From Bacteroidales bacterium (GTDB taxonomy: Bacteria > Bacteroidota > Bacteroidia > Bacteroidales > F082): a stretch of 64,000 nucleotides of DNA. The notes under the pieces are model-generated. The model saw only the letters and a program-made list of their open reading frames with translations. It ran no database searches and was not told the origin of the DNA. The position numbers and the translations under genes are program-made. The DNA lies in NCBI GenBank assembly GCA_019454985.1, contig JACFNF010000007.1, forward strand, positions 62,001 to 126,000. Direction: 5' to 3'. Positions 19,309-28,063 of the stretch are shown piece by piece. Numbering within the stretch: the stretch's first letter is position 1; each line of letters begins with the position of its first letter.

Positions 19309-20181
19309 ATGATTATCTCGACACGACCAATTATCAGTCGCTACGACAAAGCGTTTAAGGAAGACCACTCGCGAAATTATCACCTTACCATCCGGATTGC
19401 TCCGGATGGTTTTTCGTATGTCGTTTTCTCACTCGAAAAAAACCGTTACCTCTGTTTGGAAACTTTTCAGGCCAAGCAATTCGACCAGGCAGAGCGAACG
19501 ACTGCTGCCCTCGATGAAGTAGCTATTTTGCGTCAATGGATCACCTATCCTTTTCAGAGCGTGCTGGCTATTGTTGATAATACCTTCAATACCCTGATAC
19601 CCAACCCGCTCTACGACGAAAAAGAAAAAGGCGTCTATCTTGCATTCAATCAACCGTTTCAGGATAACAGCCGGATTCAGGTTGATGAACTCAAAACCGC
19701 CGAAGCCCAAAACATCTATTATCTGTCAAACTCGCTTATTGAGAAGATCAAAGATATATGGCCCAATGCACGTATTGCCCATCTGCAATCGGTTTTTGTG
19801 GAAAGCCTGCTCATCTCAAAACGTAACCTCACCGTAGAAACCCAGGCTTTTATCCATGTACGTGATAGAAATTACGATCTGGTTGTTTTGAAAAACGATA
19901 AACTTGTTTATATCAACAACTTCAAATACAATACACCTGAGGACTTTATCTATTTCCTCCTCTTTGCTTTCGACCAGTTACAACTAAATCCTGAAACAAT
20001 AACAGTTACCCTATCAGGCAATATTGACAAAGGAGATAAACCGTATGACATGCTTTATCTCTATGTTAGAAATATCGGTTTTGCCGAACGCAACAACACC
20101 TTCGATTACAGCTATATGTTGGAAGGTTTGCCGGTTCATCAATATCACATTCTCTACAACGCCTTGCAATGCGAATTATAA
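19309..20181 (+). CDS. DUF3822 family protein
   Basis: A 290-residue protein matching the Bacteroidota family DUF3822, nearly always encoded just before rsmD. The fold is thought to be ASKHA/actin-ATPase-like by analogy with pilus-assembly PilM-type proteins; that is inference. Landmarks are LTIRIAPDGFSYVVFSLEKNRYLCLETF, IVDNTFNTLIPNPLYDEKEKGVYLAFN and FIHVRDRNYDLVVLKNDKLVYINNF. No signal peptide or membrane segment. Its 3' end overlaps the rsmD start by 13 nt, indicating translational coupling. Confidence 0.85.
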   Translation: MIISTRPIISRYDKAFKEDHSRNYHLTIRIAPDGFSYVVFSLEKNRYLCLETFQAKQFDQAERTTAALDEVAILRQWITYPFQSVLAIVDNTFNTLIPNPLYDEKEKGVYLAFNQPFQDNSRIQVDELKTAEAQNIYYLSNSLIEKIKDIWPNARIAHLQSVFVESLLISKRNLTVETQAFIHVRDRNYDLVVLKNDKLVYINNFKYNTPEDFIYFLLFAFDQLQLNPETITVTLSGNIDKGDKPYDMLYLYVRNIGFAERNNTFDYSYMLEGLPVHQYHILYNALQCEL

Positions 20182-20732
20182 GAGGAAGACTTCAACGACG
20201 CCTCATTCATGTGCCTCCCGGATTACCGGTACGACCCACAACCGACCTTGCAAAAGAAAGTCTTTTTAACATTCTAGAAAACGATCTTGATTTTGAAGGA
20301 CTTAATGCTCTCGATTTATTTAGCGGAACCGGAAGTATTTCTTATGAGCTTGTGTCGAGGGGCTGTCGGTCTGTGACTGCGATTGACGAGAATTCAAAAT
20401 GCATTCAGTTTATTTCAGATACAGCAAAGAAATTCGAAATGCCCAATTTACGTGCAATACGTGCAGATGTCTTTCGTTTTCTTAGTTCGTTGTCGGCTCC
20501 TCTCGGGCTCATCTTTGCTGATCCGCCTTATGAAATGGAACCCGAACGATTTCACGAAATTGTACGTCTTGTTTTCGAGCGTTCCCTGCTCGAACAGGAA
20601 GGTGTTCTGGTGATTGAGCATCCGAAAAATGTTGATTTCATGGGGCATCCCTATTTGTTTGATGTAAGGAAATATGGCAAAGTTCACTTTAGTTTTTTCG
20701 GATTACAGGTTGAGAACGACGAGGGGGTATAA
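20169..20732 (+). CDS. rsmD: 16S rRNA (guanine(966)-N2)-methyltransferase RsmD
   Basis: A 187-residue SAM-dependent methyltransferase, the usual RsmD length. It begins with the family N-terminus MRIIRGRLQRRLIHVPP and has RPTTDLAKESLFNIL, the SAM-binding motif ALDLFSGTGSISYELVSRG and the catalytic motif IV as FADPPYE. It methylates G966 of 16S rRNA during 30S assembly. It is the third gene of the set and is followed by a terminator at 20813-20842. Confidence 0.95.
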   Translation: MRIIRGRLQRRLIHVPPGLPVRPTTDLAKESLFNILENDLDFEGLNALDLFSGTGSISYELVSRGCRSVTAIDENSKCIQFISDTAKKFEMPNLRAIRADVFRFLSSLSAPLGLIFADPPYEMEPERFHEIVRLVFERSLLEQEGVLVIEHPKNVDFMGHPYLFDVRKYGKVHFSFFGLQVENDEGV

Positions 20733-20812
20733 GTTTGGTACGAACCCGGATGTTAAACCACAAAAATCAAAGGCTTCGTCTGACACTGTATCTTTGGTGA
20801 AAAAGTATTGAT

Positions 20813-20842
20813 AAAAAAACCGGCTTGTCGCCGGTTTTTTTT
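20813..20842. terminator. Bidirectional terminator between rsmD and the DUF2795 gene
   Basis: AAAAAAACCGGC, loop TTGTC, GCCGGTTTTTTTT. It serves rsmD on the plus strand. The A-run on the other side would also end transcription of the DUF2795 gene, whose stop codon lies beside it. Confidence 0.9.
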
Positions 20843-21062
20843 AATATTCATCTTCGTGAAAAAAGAAATCGTCTTTGGTAGGATAATCGGGCCAGATATC
20901 TTCAATACGCTCATATATCTCGCCTTCATCCTCCATTTCCGTCAGATTTTCAATTACTTCCTGCGGGGCTCCGGTACGTTGTGCCCATTCCAGCAATTCG
21001 TCTTTAGTTGCCGGCCAGGGTGCGTCTTCAAGCTTTGAGGCTAACTCTAATGTCCAATACAT
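20841..21062 (-). CDS. DUF2795 domain small acidic protein
   Basis: A 73-residue acidic protein. MYWTLELASKLEDAPWPATKDELLEWAQRTGAP matches the DUF2795 helix-turn-helix-like core (LASKLEDAPWPATKDEL). It is followed by an acidic tail (MEDEGEIYERIEDIWPDYPTKDD). Small cytoplasmic proteins of this type are common in Bacteroidota; function unknown. A promoter lies 29 nt upstream and a terminator at its stop, so it is transcribed alone. Confidence 0.85.
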   Translation of the reverse strand: MYWTLELASKLEDAPWPATKDELLEWAQRTGAPQEVIENLTEMEDEGEIYERIEDIWPDYPTKDDFFFHEDEY

Positions 21063-21090
21063 CGCAATAAAGGTGTTAAGAAAATTTTTG

Positions 21091-21121
21091 CAAAAGTAAG
21101 GTATTTTCAGTGCTTGTCAAG
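21091..21121 (-). promoter_or_regulatory. Promoter for the DUF2795 gene
   Basis: Minus strand: CTTG (21121-21118), 19-nt spacer, TACTTTTG (21098-21091). Confidence 0.6.
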
Positions 21122-21153
21122 CGAAAAGGCAGTTTAGCTAAATCCCGCTCCAA

Positions 21154-21702
21154 TCAAGGCTTCCAGATGATTTCCTCAGAACCTGTATGATATGAGTAAT
21201 GCCTTCCAAGCACAAAAAAGTAGTCGGAAAGTCGGTTGAGATAGATCAAATCGAGTTCGTTTACCGTGGTTTCAGCAGACAGACTAATCACGACTCTTTC
21301 GGCACGACGACATACAGTTCGTGCCAGATGGCAATAGGATACCAATACATGACCGCCGGGCAAAATAAAATGCTTCAGTGGTGACAGATAGCTATTCATG
21401 CGGTCAATTTCGATTTCAAGCTGTTTCACATCATTGCCGTTGAGTGGCGGAAGACTGTCGGCTGAGGCTCCATCGCGCCCGTCGGCCAGATGCGACTCAA
21501 GACGAAAAAGTTTTTCCTGAATCTGAAGCAAGAGATGACGATTGGCATCATCGGCTCCTAAATGATCGCGAAGCAATCCTATCACTGCATTCAACTCGTC
21601 CACAGTGCCATAAGCTTCAATACGCGGATGATCTTTGCGCACGCGTGTCCCTCCGATGAGAGCTGTAGTACCTTTATCTCCTGTCTTTGTATATATTTTC
21701 AT
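21154..21702 (-). CDS. Cob(I)yrinic acid a,c-diamide adenosyltransferase (PduO/MMAB type)
   Basis: A 182-residue ATP:corrinoid adenosyltransferase of the PduO family. It has the ATP-binding N-terminus IYTKTGDKGTTALIGGTRV, the conserved HPRIEAYGTVDELNAVIGLL and the C-terminal helix motif GGHVLVSYCHLARTVCRRAERV. It makes adenosylcobalamin from cob(I)alamin. The likely client in this organism is methylmalonyl-CoA mutase, consistent with meaB at 61.3 kb. No other cobalamin gene or B12 riboswitch is adjacent. It stands alone between the DUF2795 gene and the ABC ATPase gene. Confidence 0.93.
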   Translation of the reverse strand: MKIYTKTGDKGTTALIGGTRVRKDHPRIEAYGTVDELNAVIGLLRDHLGADDANRHLLLQIQEKLFRLESHLADGRDGASADSLPPLNGNDVKQLEIEIDRMNSYLSPLKHFILPGGHVLVSYCHLARTVCRRAERVVISLSAETTVNELDLIYLNRLSDYFFVLGRHYSYHTGSEEIIWKP

Positions 21703-21879
21703 CTTTCAATTTTTTTACTAAAAAGTTTTACTACGTTTCTGGCCAGCTATGCCTCATTCTCAAAAAGGAAAAAATCTTCCGCTACAACCAATCATGAATC
21801 ATGTATCAACAACAAAATTTTCTGAAAAATTCAAACTCTTTTAAAACCCAATGAGAATTAAATTGAGAAAGATTTGATC

Positions 21880-22587
21880 TCAAAAAACAGTGCTGATATT
21901 GTGATTGATCTCGTCTGATTCGATCAGGCCGTCTTTGAGGCGGATGATCCGGTGTGCAAACAGGGCAATATCTTCTTCGTGGGTTACGACGATGATTGTA
22001 TTCCCTTTTTGATGAATTTGCTGAAGGAGCCCCATAATTTCGACCGAAGTTTTGGAGTCGAGGTTACCGGTTGGTTCATCAGCCAACAATATCGAAGGAT
22101 TGTTAACAAGCGCTCTGGCAATGGCCACACGTTGACGCTGTCCGCCCGAGAGTTCGTTGGGTTTGTGGGCACTGCGATCACTCAATTGCACATCGGCAAT
22201 CACTTTGCTGGCCATCTCGATGCGACGGGCTTTTCCCACTCCGGCATACACCAATGGCAGCATGACGTTTTCGAGGGCGGTGGATCGAGGCAATAAGTTA
22301 AATGTCTGAAAGATAAAACCTATTTCTTTGTTACGAATTTCGGCCAATTGGTTGTCGTTCATCCGGCTCACATCGTTGCCATTGAGCATATAACTTCCGG
22401 AAGTAGGTGTGTCGAGGCAGCCTAAGATATTCATCAAGGTTGATTTACCTGAGCCCGATGGCCCCATCAACGCCACATATTCGTTACGGCCAATTTCCAA
22501 GTCAATATTTCGCAGAGCCTTAACTATCTCTGAACCAACTTTGTAATGACGTGATATTCCTTTCAGACTGATGACAGATTCGCGCAT
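21880..22587 (-). CDS. ABC transporter ATP-binding protein (MacB/LolD family)
   Basis: A 235-residue ABC ATPase with Walker [16 protein letters not shown], the family loop [14 protein letters not shown]-loop [15 protein letters not shown], signature [15 protein letters not shown], Walker [13 protein letters not shown] and the switch His in VVTHEED. This is the MacB/LolD/FtsE-like subclass that powers lipoprotein sorting, macrolide or peptide efflux, or division permeases. No permease is encoded next to it, so the partner is unknown. An extended reading frame back to 22680 would overlap the next gene and a -7 element at 22614-22621, so the ATG at 22587 is preferred. Confidence 0.9.
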   Translation of the reverse strand: MRESVISLKGISRHYKVGSEIVKALRNIDLEIGRNEYVALMGPSGSGKSTLMNILGCLDTPTSGSYMLNGNDVSRMNDNQLAEIRNKEIGFIFQTFNLLPRSTALENVMLPLVYAGVGKARRIEMASKVIADVQLSDRSAHKPNELSGGQRQRVAIARALVNNPSILLADEPTGNLDSKTSVEIMGLLQQIHQKGNTIIVVTHEEDIALFAHRIIRLKDGLIESDEINHNISTVF

Positions 22588-22613
22588 GAGCTTTTTTTTC
22601 GTTAAGTGATGCA

Positions 22614-22621
22614 CAAAGGTA
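22614..22621 (-). promoter_or_regulatory. -7 element for the ABC ATPase gene
   Basis: TACCTTTG on the minus strand at the extreme 3' end of the methyltransferase gene, 26 nt before the ABC ATPase start. Confidence 0.5.
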
Positions 22622-23416
22622 TCACATCCTGAGCACAAAATGCTGTTTCTGTATTCCCTTTTTGAAAAAAACAATGCCAAATTGAAACAAATCGAGGCTG
22701 AGTGTCACTTGGGGATGCGCACAAATCTCATCCCAGGCTTCGTTCATTTCGGGCGACCAATGAATATCATCGAAAATAAAAACGCTCTCGGTTCCGGCTT
22801 TTTCTAAACAATGATTAAAATAGTTCAGTGTCGGCAATTTGCGATGGTTCCCATCGAAAAAAACCAAATCGAAAACCTGGTTCTGCTCCAAAATGTTGCC
22901 TAACAGATTGTTAAAGTTACCAATCGCAATTTCAACGCCCTGAATATCGTTTTTCCCCAACACCCCGGCAGCCACGTTAGCTAACGAAGCGCATCCTTCC
23001 ATCGTCACAATTTTAGATCCCGGGCTGCCCAAAGCTAAGCTGGTGGTTGACAAACCGGTAAAAGTTCCGAATTCAAGGATATTGTTTGGTTTCAGAAATG
23101 AGCTGAGGCGATAAAGTAACTTATAATATTTTATAGGGAGACTTCGTTTCTTTGCCAGTGCATTTACTCTTGCTCTGAAGGTGGAAAAATCCTTTTCTCC
23201 TGAACCCGAACCAAAGTCAACGGTTTCAATCACATTTCTGTTACTTAAAACCATTTTTCTGGCTTTCAATATCTTTGAGTAAACATAAGCCGGTTCGTTA
23301 TCGTAAATAACTTTGTTGTAAAACTCAAAAACAAAAGGCGAGTGAAGTGCATGCGCACCTTTCTTCCGAAAAGTGTAAAGCAGGTATTCTTTCACACGAT
23401 GCATCAAATTTGCCAT
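22622..23416 (-). CDS. Class I SAM-dependent methyltransferase, substrate unknown
   Basis: A 264-residue protein with a Rossmann methyltransferase core: [19 protein letters not shown] (SAM motif I), [18 protein letters not shown] (motif II acidic residue) and [19 protein letters not shown] (motif IV, O-methyltransferase-like). It ends in [20 protein letters not shown]. This resembles the PF13578-type family of Bacteroidota O-methyltransferase-like proteins. The N-terminal region ([26 protein letters not shown]) is a family hallmark. Substrate unknown. It sits upstream of the ABC ATPase on the same strand with a 34-nt gap. Confidence 0.82.
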   Translation of the reverse strand: MANLMHRVKEYLLYTFRKKGAHALHSPFVFEFYNKVIYDNEPAYVYSKILKARKMVLSNRNVIETVDFGSGSGEKDFSTFRARVNALAKKRSLPIKYYKLLYRLSSFLKPNNILEFGTFTGLSTTSLALGSPGSKIVTMEGCASLANVAAGVLGKNDIQGVEIAIGNFNNLLGNILEQNQVFDLVFFDGNHRKLPTLNYFNHCLEKAGTESVFIFDDIHWSPEMNEAWDEICAHPQVTLSLDLFQFGIVFFKKGIQKQHFVLRM

Positions 23417-23533
23417 ATCAGATGCTTTTTGGATTCTTCTGAAAATATTTAATCCCGGACTATTCGAACTGCTTTCCGTTCAAATTGTTTTCAAACTCAA
23501 TCAATTTTTTGATAACGATCTGGTTATAGGATT

Positions 23534-23929
23534 TTATGGCACTTTCTCCAATTCAAGTACCTGGACTTTATTGGCTCCATCGGTGGTTTTCCACAACTGG
23601 TTCTTTTTTTTGTTCCGGATAACAATCCAGGTTTTTGAGAATTCGGAGCCTTCGCTAAGGATAGTTACGTAGCCACCATCGTAGGCAGTCCATTTGAAAG
23701 GATGTGTATCACTGTAATTTAGGCCAAGCAAGGTGTAATTTACGTTTTTTTCGCCTGTTCCATTTGGATTGAAATGGATGGTGCCAATATTGCTAAGCGA
23801 GGCGCCTGGTTGCCCGGGCGTAAGAGTTTCAAAGCCTTTTACCATCCAATCTCCACTCAACCGTGGAGAGCAGGAAGTAGCAAAAAGCAGCACTAAGCTA
23901 GCCGCAAAAATTAATTTCGTTACCTTCAT
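23534..23929 (-). CDS. Small lipoprotein with a lipocalin-like domain
   Basis: A 131-residue protein with a lipoprotein signal peptide: hydrophobic core LIFAASLVLLFATSC and a lipobox Cys at residue 20. The mature part (LSGDWMVKGFETLTPG, IGTIHFNPNGTGEKNVNYTLL, HPFKWTAYDGGYVTILS) has the alternating strands and the G-x-W opening of Bacteroidota lipocalin-like lipoproteins. It is likely outer-membrane anchored; ligand unknown. Confidence 0.75.
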   Translation of the reverse strand: MKVTKLIFAASLVLLFATSCSPRLSGDWMVKGFETLTPGQPGASLSNIGTIHFNPNGTGEKNVNYTLLGLNYSDTHPFKWTAYDGGYVTILSEGSEFSKTWIVIRNKKKNQLWKTTDGANKVQVLELEKVP

Positions 23930-24020
23930 CGCTAGTTTGTTTTATTGTTTAGGTTTCATTTTTCAGAGAAATATCTGTATTCGGGCAGATGGTCAGGTTT
24001 CGATCAAAAAGCATACCAGC

Positions 24021-25643
24021 CTATTTAAAGGCCATCTTTTGCATATAAAACACCTGTCGGACATTGTCGGCCCGGAGTTTTATATTGGTGATTTTCTGAT
24101 AGCCTGTCAACAAAAAATAAGGCCCATACCAATGAACGATGGTGGAAAATTCCTCTTCGAGCAGGCGATCGTTGGCAAAAAGTGGTTCAACGCGGTGTTG
24201 TTCTTGTTGCCCGATGGTCTTTCCTGACGAATCGAGCACCTTGTAAGATAAAACGCCATCGCGCAGGAAAGCCGTCAGAAAATCATCGTCATCGGCTTGT
24301 GCAAGGGTTATATCTTTTAAATAAGGTAACAAAGTTTCGCCCAAAGAGAGGTCGGAACTCCAGCGCAAATTACCTTCTTTATCAAAACAAGCATAGAGTC
24401 CGGTAAAGAAATTATAACCTTCGAATACGGTATAAGTATAAGGGATCAATCTACCATAGAAGTCGTAGCTCATACGGGTTTCCGTCCGATATTGCTTTTT
24501 AAACGCATCGCCGGCAAACACAATGGCATCTGCAGTTTTGATCAGTCGGGGGTTGAAAAATTGAAAATATAATCCTTTTGGATTTTGAGCACGGTGATTG
24601 CGCGACTGTTTTTGTCTCAATCTCATCAGGTCGTCGGTAGAAACAGCTTGATAAATATTCGAGAATTTGCCAAATGGATGGAACTGAGCCACTTTTGCTT
24701 GATCGGTATCAAAAGCCAGATAAAAAAGACCCTTGCTTTGAAAACTCCAATCTTCAGCCTCTGCAGTGGCATTTGCGGCATTGCGTTTCGTCCATTCATC
24801 ATCATAACTTCCGACAGCCACCAAAGCTCCATCAGCATCGAACGTAATCGAATAAGAATGAAGAAAATTTGGCAAAGCCGAATAGGAATGGCTCTGAAGG
24901 AGGTTTCCAGAGGCAGAATATACCTGAAACACATCTTCGATATATTTCCCTGATTCAAATCGTTTTATTCCAACCATCCATTCGTTACGCTGGGGGTTGG
25001 CGGCCACCGATTGAATGACTATCTGACCCGAAAGTCCATGCCCGAGGCTTCTTAGCTCATGTGTCTGAAGATCGAAAAGCAGGATATCGGCCTGATTTCG
25101 CGGAAGGTTGATACCCAAAAGCACGGCATTATTCAAAGCAGCAAAGCCTGCAAAGGTTGTTTTTTCGGGTAAGGTGCTGCCATATAACCGAAAGCTGTTT
25201 GAGTCGCAATCAAAACGAACCACTTCAAAACCTTCGGTACGTTTGTTACGTCCTTGCGATAAAAACAGAAAAAAGGCTACGCTGCCTTCTGTCTTGGCCA
25301 TTTTGAGCTGATAACCATCGGAAACAGAAACATTCTGCTGCCATTGTTCGTGAAAAGCGGTATCAAAAAGTGCAAAAAACCATTTTCGTCGGCCGTCATC
25401 AGTTGTTTCGCTGGTTTCGTAAAAATACAGCAGCCCTTTTTCGCCCAGCACCTGGGTATCATAAACCGGAACATCTATCCTCGAATTGAACTCGATTCGA
25501 GCCGGAGCCATGATCTGGGAATGAGTTTCAACCGCATTCCAAAGAAAAAAGAACCCAAAAACAAAACACCTCAAGCAGAATGTCACAAGATACTGGCTTC
25601 TAACAGCGCTATTTTTCCAGGATAAGGTTTCGATCGTCTTCAT
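24021..25643 (-). CDS. Secreted protein of unknown function
   Basis: 540 residues with an N-terminal hydrophobic export segment (about 20-37, LVTFCLRCFVFGFFFLWNAV) and a probable cleavage near THSQ. The rest is beta-rich with several blade-like units (LLYFYETSETTDDGRRKWFFALFD, LNNAVLLGINLPRNQADILLFD, ITFDADGALVAVGSYDDE, LYACFDKEGNLRWSSDL), suggesting a propeller-like fold. I recognise no catalytic motif, lipobox or T9SS tail. Its ATG overlaps the stop of the CDF transporter gene (ATGA at 25640-25643), so the two are translationally coupled. A role connected to metal handling is only an inference from that coupling. Confidence 0.7.
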   Translation of the reverse strand: MKTIETLSWKNSAVRSQYLVTFCLRCFVFGFFFLWNAVETHSQIMAPARIEFNSRIDVPVYDTQVLGEKGLLYFYETSETTDDGRRKWFFALFDTAFHEQWQQNVSVSDGYQLKMAKTEGSVAFFLFLSQGRNKRTEGFEVVRFDCDSNSFRLYGSTLPEKTTFAGFAALNNAVLLGINLPRNQADILLFDLQTHELRSLGHGLSGQIVIQSVAANPQRNEWMVGIKRFESGKYIEDVFQVYSASGNLLQSHSYSALPNFLHSYSITFDADGALVAVGSYDDEWTKRNAANATAEAEDWSFQSKGLFYLAFDTDQAKVAQFHPFGKFSNIYQAVSTDDLMRLRQKQSRNHRAQNPKGLYFQFFNPRLIKTADAIVFAGDAFKKQYRTETRMSYDFYGRLIPYTYTVFEGYNFFTGLYACFDKEGNLRWSSDLSLGETLLPYLKDITLAQADDDDFLTAFLRDGVLSYKVLDSSGKTIGQQEQHRVEPLFANDRLLEEEFSTIVHWYGPYFLLTGYQKITNIKLRADNVRQVFYMQKMAFK

Positions 25644-26572
25644 GAACTCAGATTTTTTGAAGACACTCCAAATGCTTCGGCAGGATGATGAACTCCGGCG
25701 GGTTCCATGTGCACGATGACATCGTAAACCGATGGGATGGCTTTTCTGATCTCATCTTCCACCTGATGGCCTACCTGATGAGCCTCATCAAGCGTAAGTT
25801 TTCCATCAACTTCTACATCCAAAGCAATCATATAATAATGGGCCATTTTTCGGGCCCGGATACGGTGAGGGTTCGTAGCCATAGGCACTCTCTCCACCGC
25901 AGCAATAATATTTGTGTACACACTTTGATCTTCAACACCATCCATGAGTTCCCTACTGGAGCTGATAATCATCCGTATCGCCACAAAGATAATCCACAAA
26001 CTCACAGCCAGAGCAGTGAGCAGGTCGAGCAACGGCATTTTTAATACATGGGTCAACACCAAACCACAAAGCACCGAAACCGAAATCACCACATCGTTTT
26101 GCATATTGCGGGCATTGGCTCTTAGCATTGGGCTGTCAATGCGTTTTCCGGTCGTTTTCAGGTAAAGGGCCAGCAGATGTTTGCCAACAATGGAAACCAC
26201 CACTGCCACAATGGCTATTGCCGAGGGCATTTCCCTGATCATTCCTTCACGCAGGCTTCCAACAGTTGCGATGGCCAATTGGATACCGGCAAAAAGGATG
26301 ATAAACGCCACCAATTTTGCAGCAACCGTATCGGCTTTGGTGTAGCCATAGGGATGCCGGGGGTCGGGCGGCAGATTGATAATCCGTGCAGTAAAAAGCA
26401 AGATGAGCGATGAGAGCACATCGCTTAAAGAATCTATCCCGTCGGCAATTACCGCCATGCTGCCGCTGAGCCAGCCCATCACAAGTTTGAGCAGCGACAA
26501 GAAAATATTGGTGCCCAAACTGAAATAAGCAGCTCTGACGATTGTCCGGTTCCGGCTTTGGGTATCTGTCAT
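25640..26572 (-). CDS. Cation diffusion facilitator (CDF) metal transporter
   Basis: A 310-residue CDF protein with six membrane helices and a C-terminal cytoplasmic domain. Helix 2 has the metal-site DxxxD in ADGIDSLSDV (Asp47, Asp51), followed by the family motif DPRHPYGYTKAD. In helix 5, where Zn/Fe transporters such as YiiP have HxxxD, this protein has NMQND (Asn156, Asp160). The metal specificity is therefore likely not classical zinc. The C-terminal domain has the usual metallochaperone-like pattern (HRIRARKMAHYYMIALDVEVDGKLTLDEAH). It exports divalent metal in exchange for protons. It is first gene of an operon with the secreted unknown, with a promoter at 26593-26623. Confidence 0.92.
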   Translation of the reverse strand: MTDTQSRNRTIVRAAYFSLGTNIFLSLLKLVMGWLSGSMAVIADGIDSLSDVLSSLILLFTARIINLPPDPRHPYGYTKADTVAAKLVAFIILFAGIQLAIATVGSLREGMIREMPSAIAIVAVVVSIVGKHLLALYLKTTGKRIDSPMLRANARNMQNDVVISVSVLCGLVLTHVLKMPLLDLLTALAVSLWIIFVAIRMIISSSRELMDGVEDQSVYTNIIAAVERVPMATNPHRIRARKMAHYYMIALDVEVDGKLTLDEAHQVGHQVEDEIRKAIPSVYDVIVHMEPAGVHHPAEAFGVSSKNLSS

Positions 26573-26592
26573 GTTTTTTTTGAAACAAGATG

Positions 26593-26623
26593 CAAAGATA
26601 ATCCATGTTTAGGAACGGCGAAA
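26593..26623 (-). promoter_or_regulatory. Promoter for the CDF transporter operon
   Basis: Minus strand: TTTC (26623-26620), 19-nt spacer, TATCTTTG (26600-26593). Confidence 0.55.
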
Positions 26624-26678
26624 CGGAAACGAGAAAGGGAACAATCCTGGCAAGCTGCCCTAATTACTGACGAAGATG

Positions 26679-26686
26679 TAGTTTTG
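26679..26686 (+). promoter_or_regulatory. Possible -7 element for the CoA-transferase operon
   Basis: TAGTTTTG about 127 nt upstream of the CoA-transferase ATG, with no recognisable -33 element. It is the only candidate in the interval. Confidence 0.3.
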
Positions 26687-26812
26687 CAGCACGAAAGTGA
26701 ACATCTGCGCCTTTCAGTGGTTTTAAGTAGAAAAAACAGTGGAAGCCGGATATACGGGGCACTATAAAGAGTGAAGGATTTTGTTTAACTGTCTAACAAT
26801 GACCAATCGGTG

Positions 26813-28063
26813 ATGGCTCAGCCAAACAGCAAAGGGATTTTAAGTGGCATCAAGGTTTTGGAGTTTGCCAGTGTGCTGGCGGGACCCGGCGTAGGTGCCG
26901 CCTTAGCCGAACTTGGTGCATCGGTTGTGAAAGTTGAGAATCTGTCAACGAAAGGCGACACCACACGTAGCTGGAAGCTGCAAACCGAAGACCAGAACAA
27001 CGATATTTCGGCCTACTTCAGTTGTGCAAACTGGGGTAAACGCTCTTTGGCAATTGACCTGAAAAAGCCCAAAGCTCTTGATCTCATCTATCAGATAGTC
27101 GCAAAAACGGATATCGTCATCGCAAGCTATAAGCCCGGAGATGCCGAGAAGCTAAAAGTAGATTACACCAGCTTGAAAGCATTACATCCCTCTTTGATTT
27201 ATGCACACCTAACGGGTTACGGTTTGGGAAACGACCGAGCTGGTTATGATGCCATCCTTCAGGCAGAGGCCGGATTCACTTTCATCAATGGAGAGCCGGG
27301 CAGCAAGCCAATCAAAATGCCGGTCGCACTGATAGATATCTTGGCCGGACATCAGATGAAAGAAGCCATTTTGCTGGCTTTACTGAAAAAGGAGCGAACC
27401 GGTGCCGGCAACTATGTCGAGGTTTCATTATTCAGAAGTGCCCTGAGTTCTTTGGCCAATCAAGCAACCAACTGGCTTGTTGCCAATACTATACCACAAG
27501 CTTCAGGCTCCGACCATCCCAATATTGTACCTTACGGAACACTTTTTTACACTTCCGATCAGAAACCGATTGTGCTGGCAGTTGGTACCGACAAGCAATT
27601 TAAAAGCCTTTGCGAAATACTTGACATTGAACATATTGCCACAGACGAACATTTTTCCGATAACCCTTCGCGGGTAAAACATCGGTCAGCGCTGAATGAG
27701 ATTCTGAAAGGGCAGATTGCAAAGGTGAAGCGCGATGACCTGCTGCATCGCCTGCATCGGCAAAAAGTTCCTGCCGGAGGGGTTTTCAATATGCAGGAGG
27801 TTTTTGAACAGCACGAAGCCCAGTCTATGCTAATAACTGCAAAAGACAAGGCCGGAAAGACTTTGAAAGGGGTAAGTTCTCTTGCCTTTCGGATAAAAGA
27901 CGAGTCCTTTGGCATTGAGCCTGTGCGCCCGCCCCATTTTGGCGAACACAGCATTGAAATTTTGAAAGAATTTACACATTTAACAGACCAACAAATCGAA
28001 ACACTGCTTAACACTCAAACAATCTATGACCGAAACTTCACAGAAACAGATGGCCTTTATTGA
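26813..28063 (+). CDS. Family III (CaiB/BaiF) CoA-transferase
   Basis: A 416-residue family III CoA-transferase. The N-terminal signature GIKVLEFASVLAGPGVGAALAELGASVVKVE, the conserved SAYFSCANWGKRSLAIDLK and VIASYKPGDAEKL are typical. The catalytic Asp is expected in VALIDILAGHQ (Asp175 from this start), as for Asp169 of formyl-CoA transferase. It moves CoA between two carboxylates through an aspartyl-CoA intermediate; substrates unknown. A GTG directly precedes the ATG in frame; the ATG is preferred. Its 3' end overlaps the oxidoreductase alpha gene by 38 nt if that gene starts at 28026. Coupled expression implies that it acts on the product or precursor of that enzyme. Confidence 0.9.
   Translation: MAQPNSKGILSGIKVLEFASVLAGPGVGAALAELGASVVKVENLSTKGDTTRSWKLQTEDQNNDISAYFSCANWGKRSLAIDLKKPKALDLIYQIVAKTDIVIASYKPGDAEKLKVDYTSLKALHPSLIYAHLTGYGLGNDRAGYDAILQAEAGFTFINGEPGSKPIKMPVALIDILAGHQMKEAILLALLKKERTGAGNYVEVSLFRSALSSLANQATNWLVANTIPQASGSDHPNIVPYGTLFYTSDQKPIVLAVGTDKQFKSLCEILDIEHIATDEHFSDNPSRVKHRSALNEILKGQIAKVKRDDLLHRLHRQKVPAGGVFNMQEVFEQHEAQSMLITAKDKAGKTLKGVSSLAFRIKDESFGIEPVRPPHFGEHSIEILKEFTHLTDQQIETLLNTQTIYDRNFTETDGLY

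Noticed and set aside
20789-20842. TATCTTTG followed within 20 nt by a terminator, as a possible tiny RNA gene
   Set aside because: No -33 element, and the resulting transcript would be only about 40 nt made mostly of the rsmD terminator.
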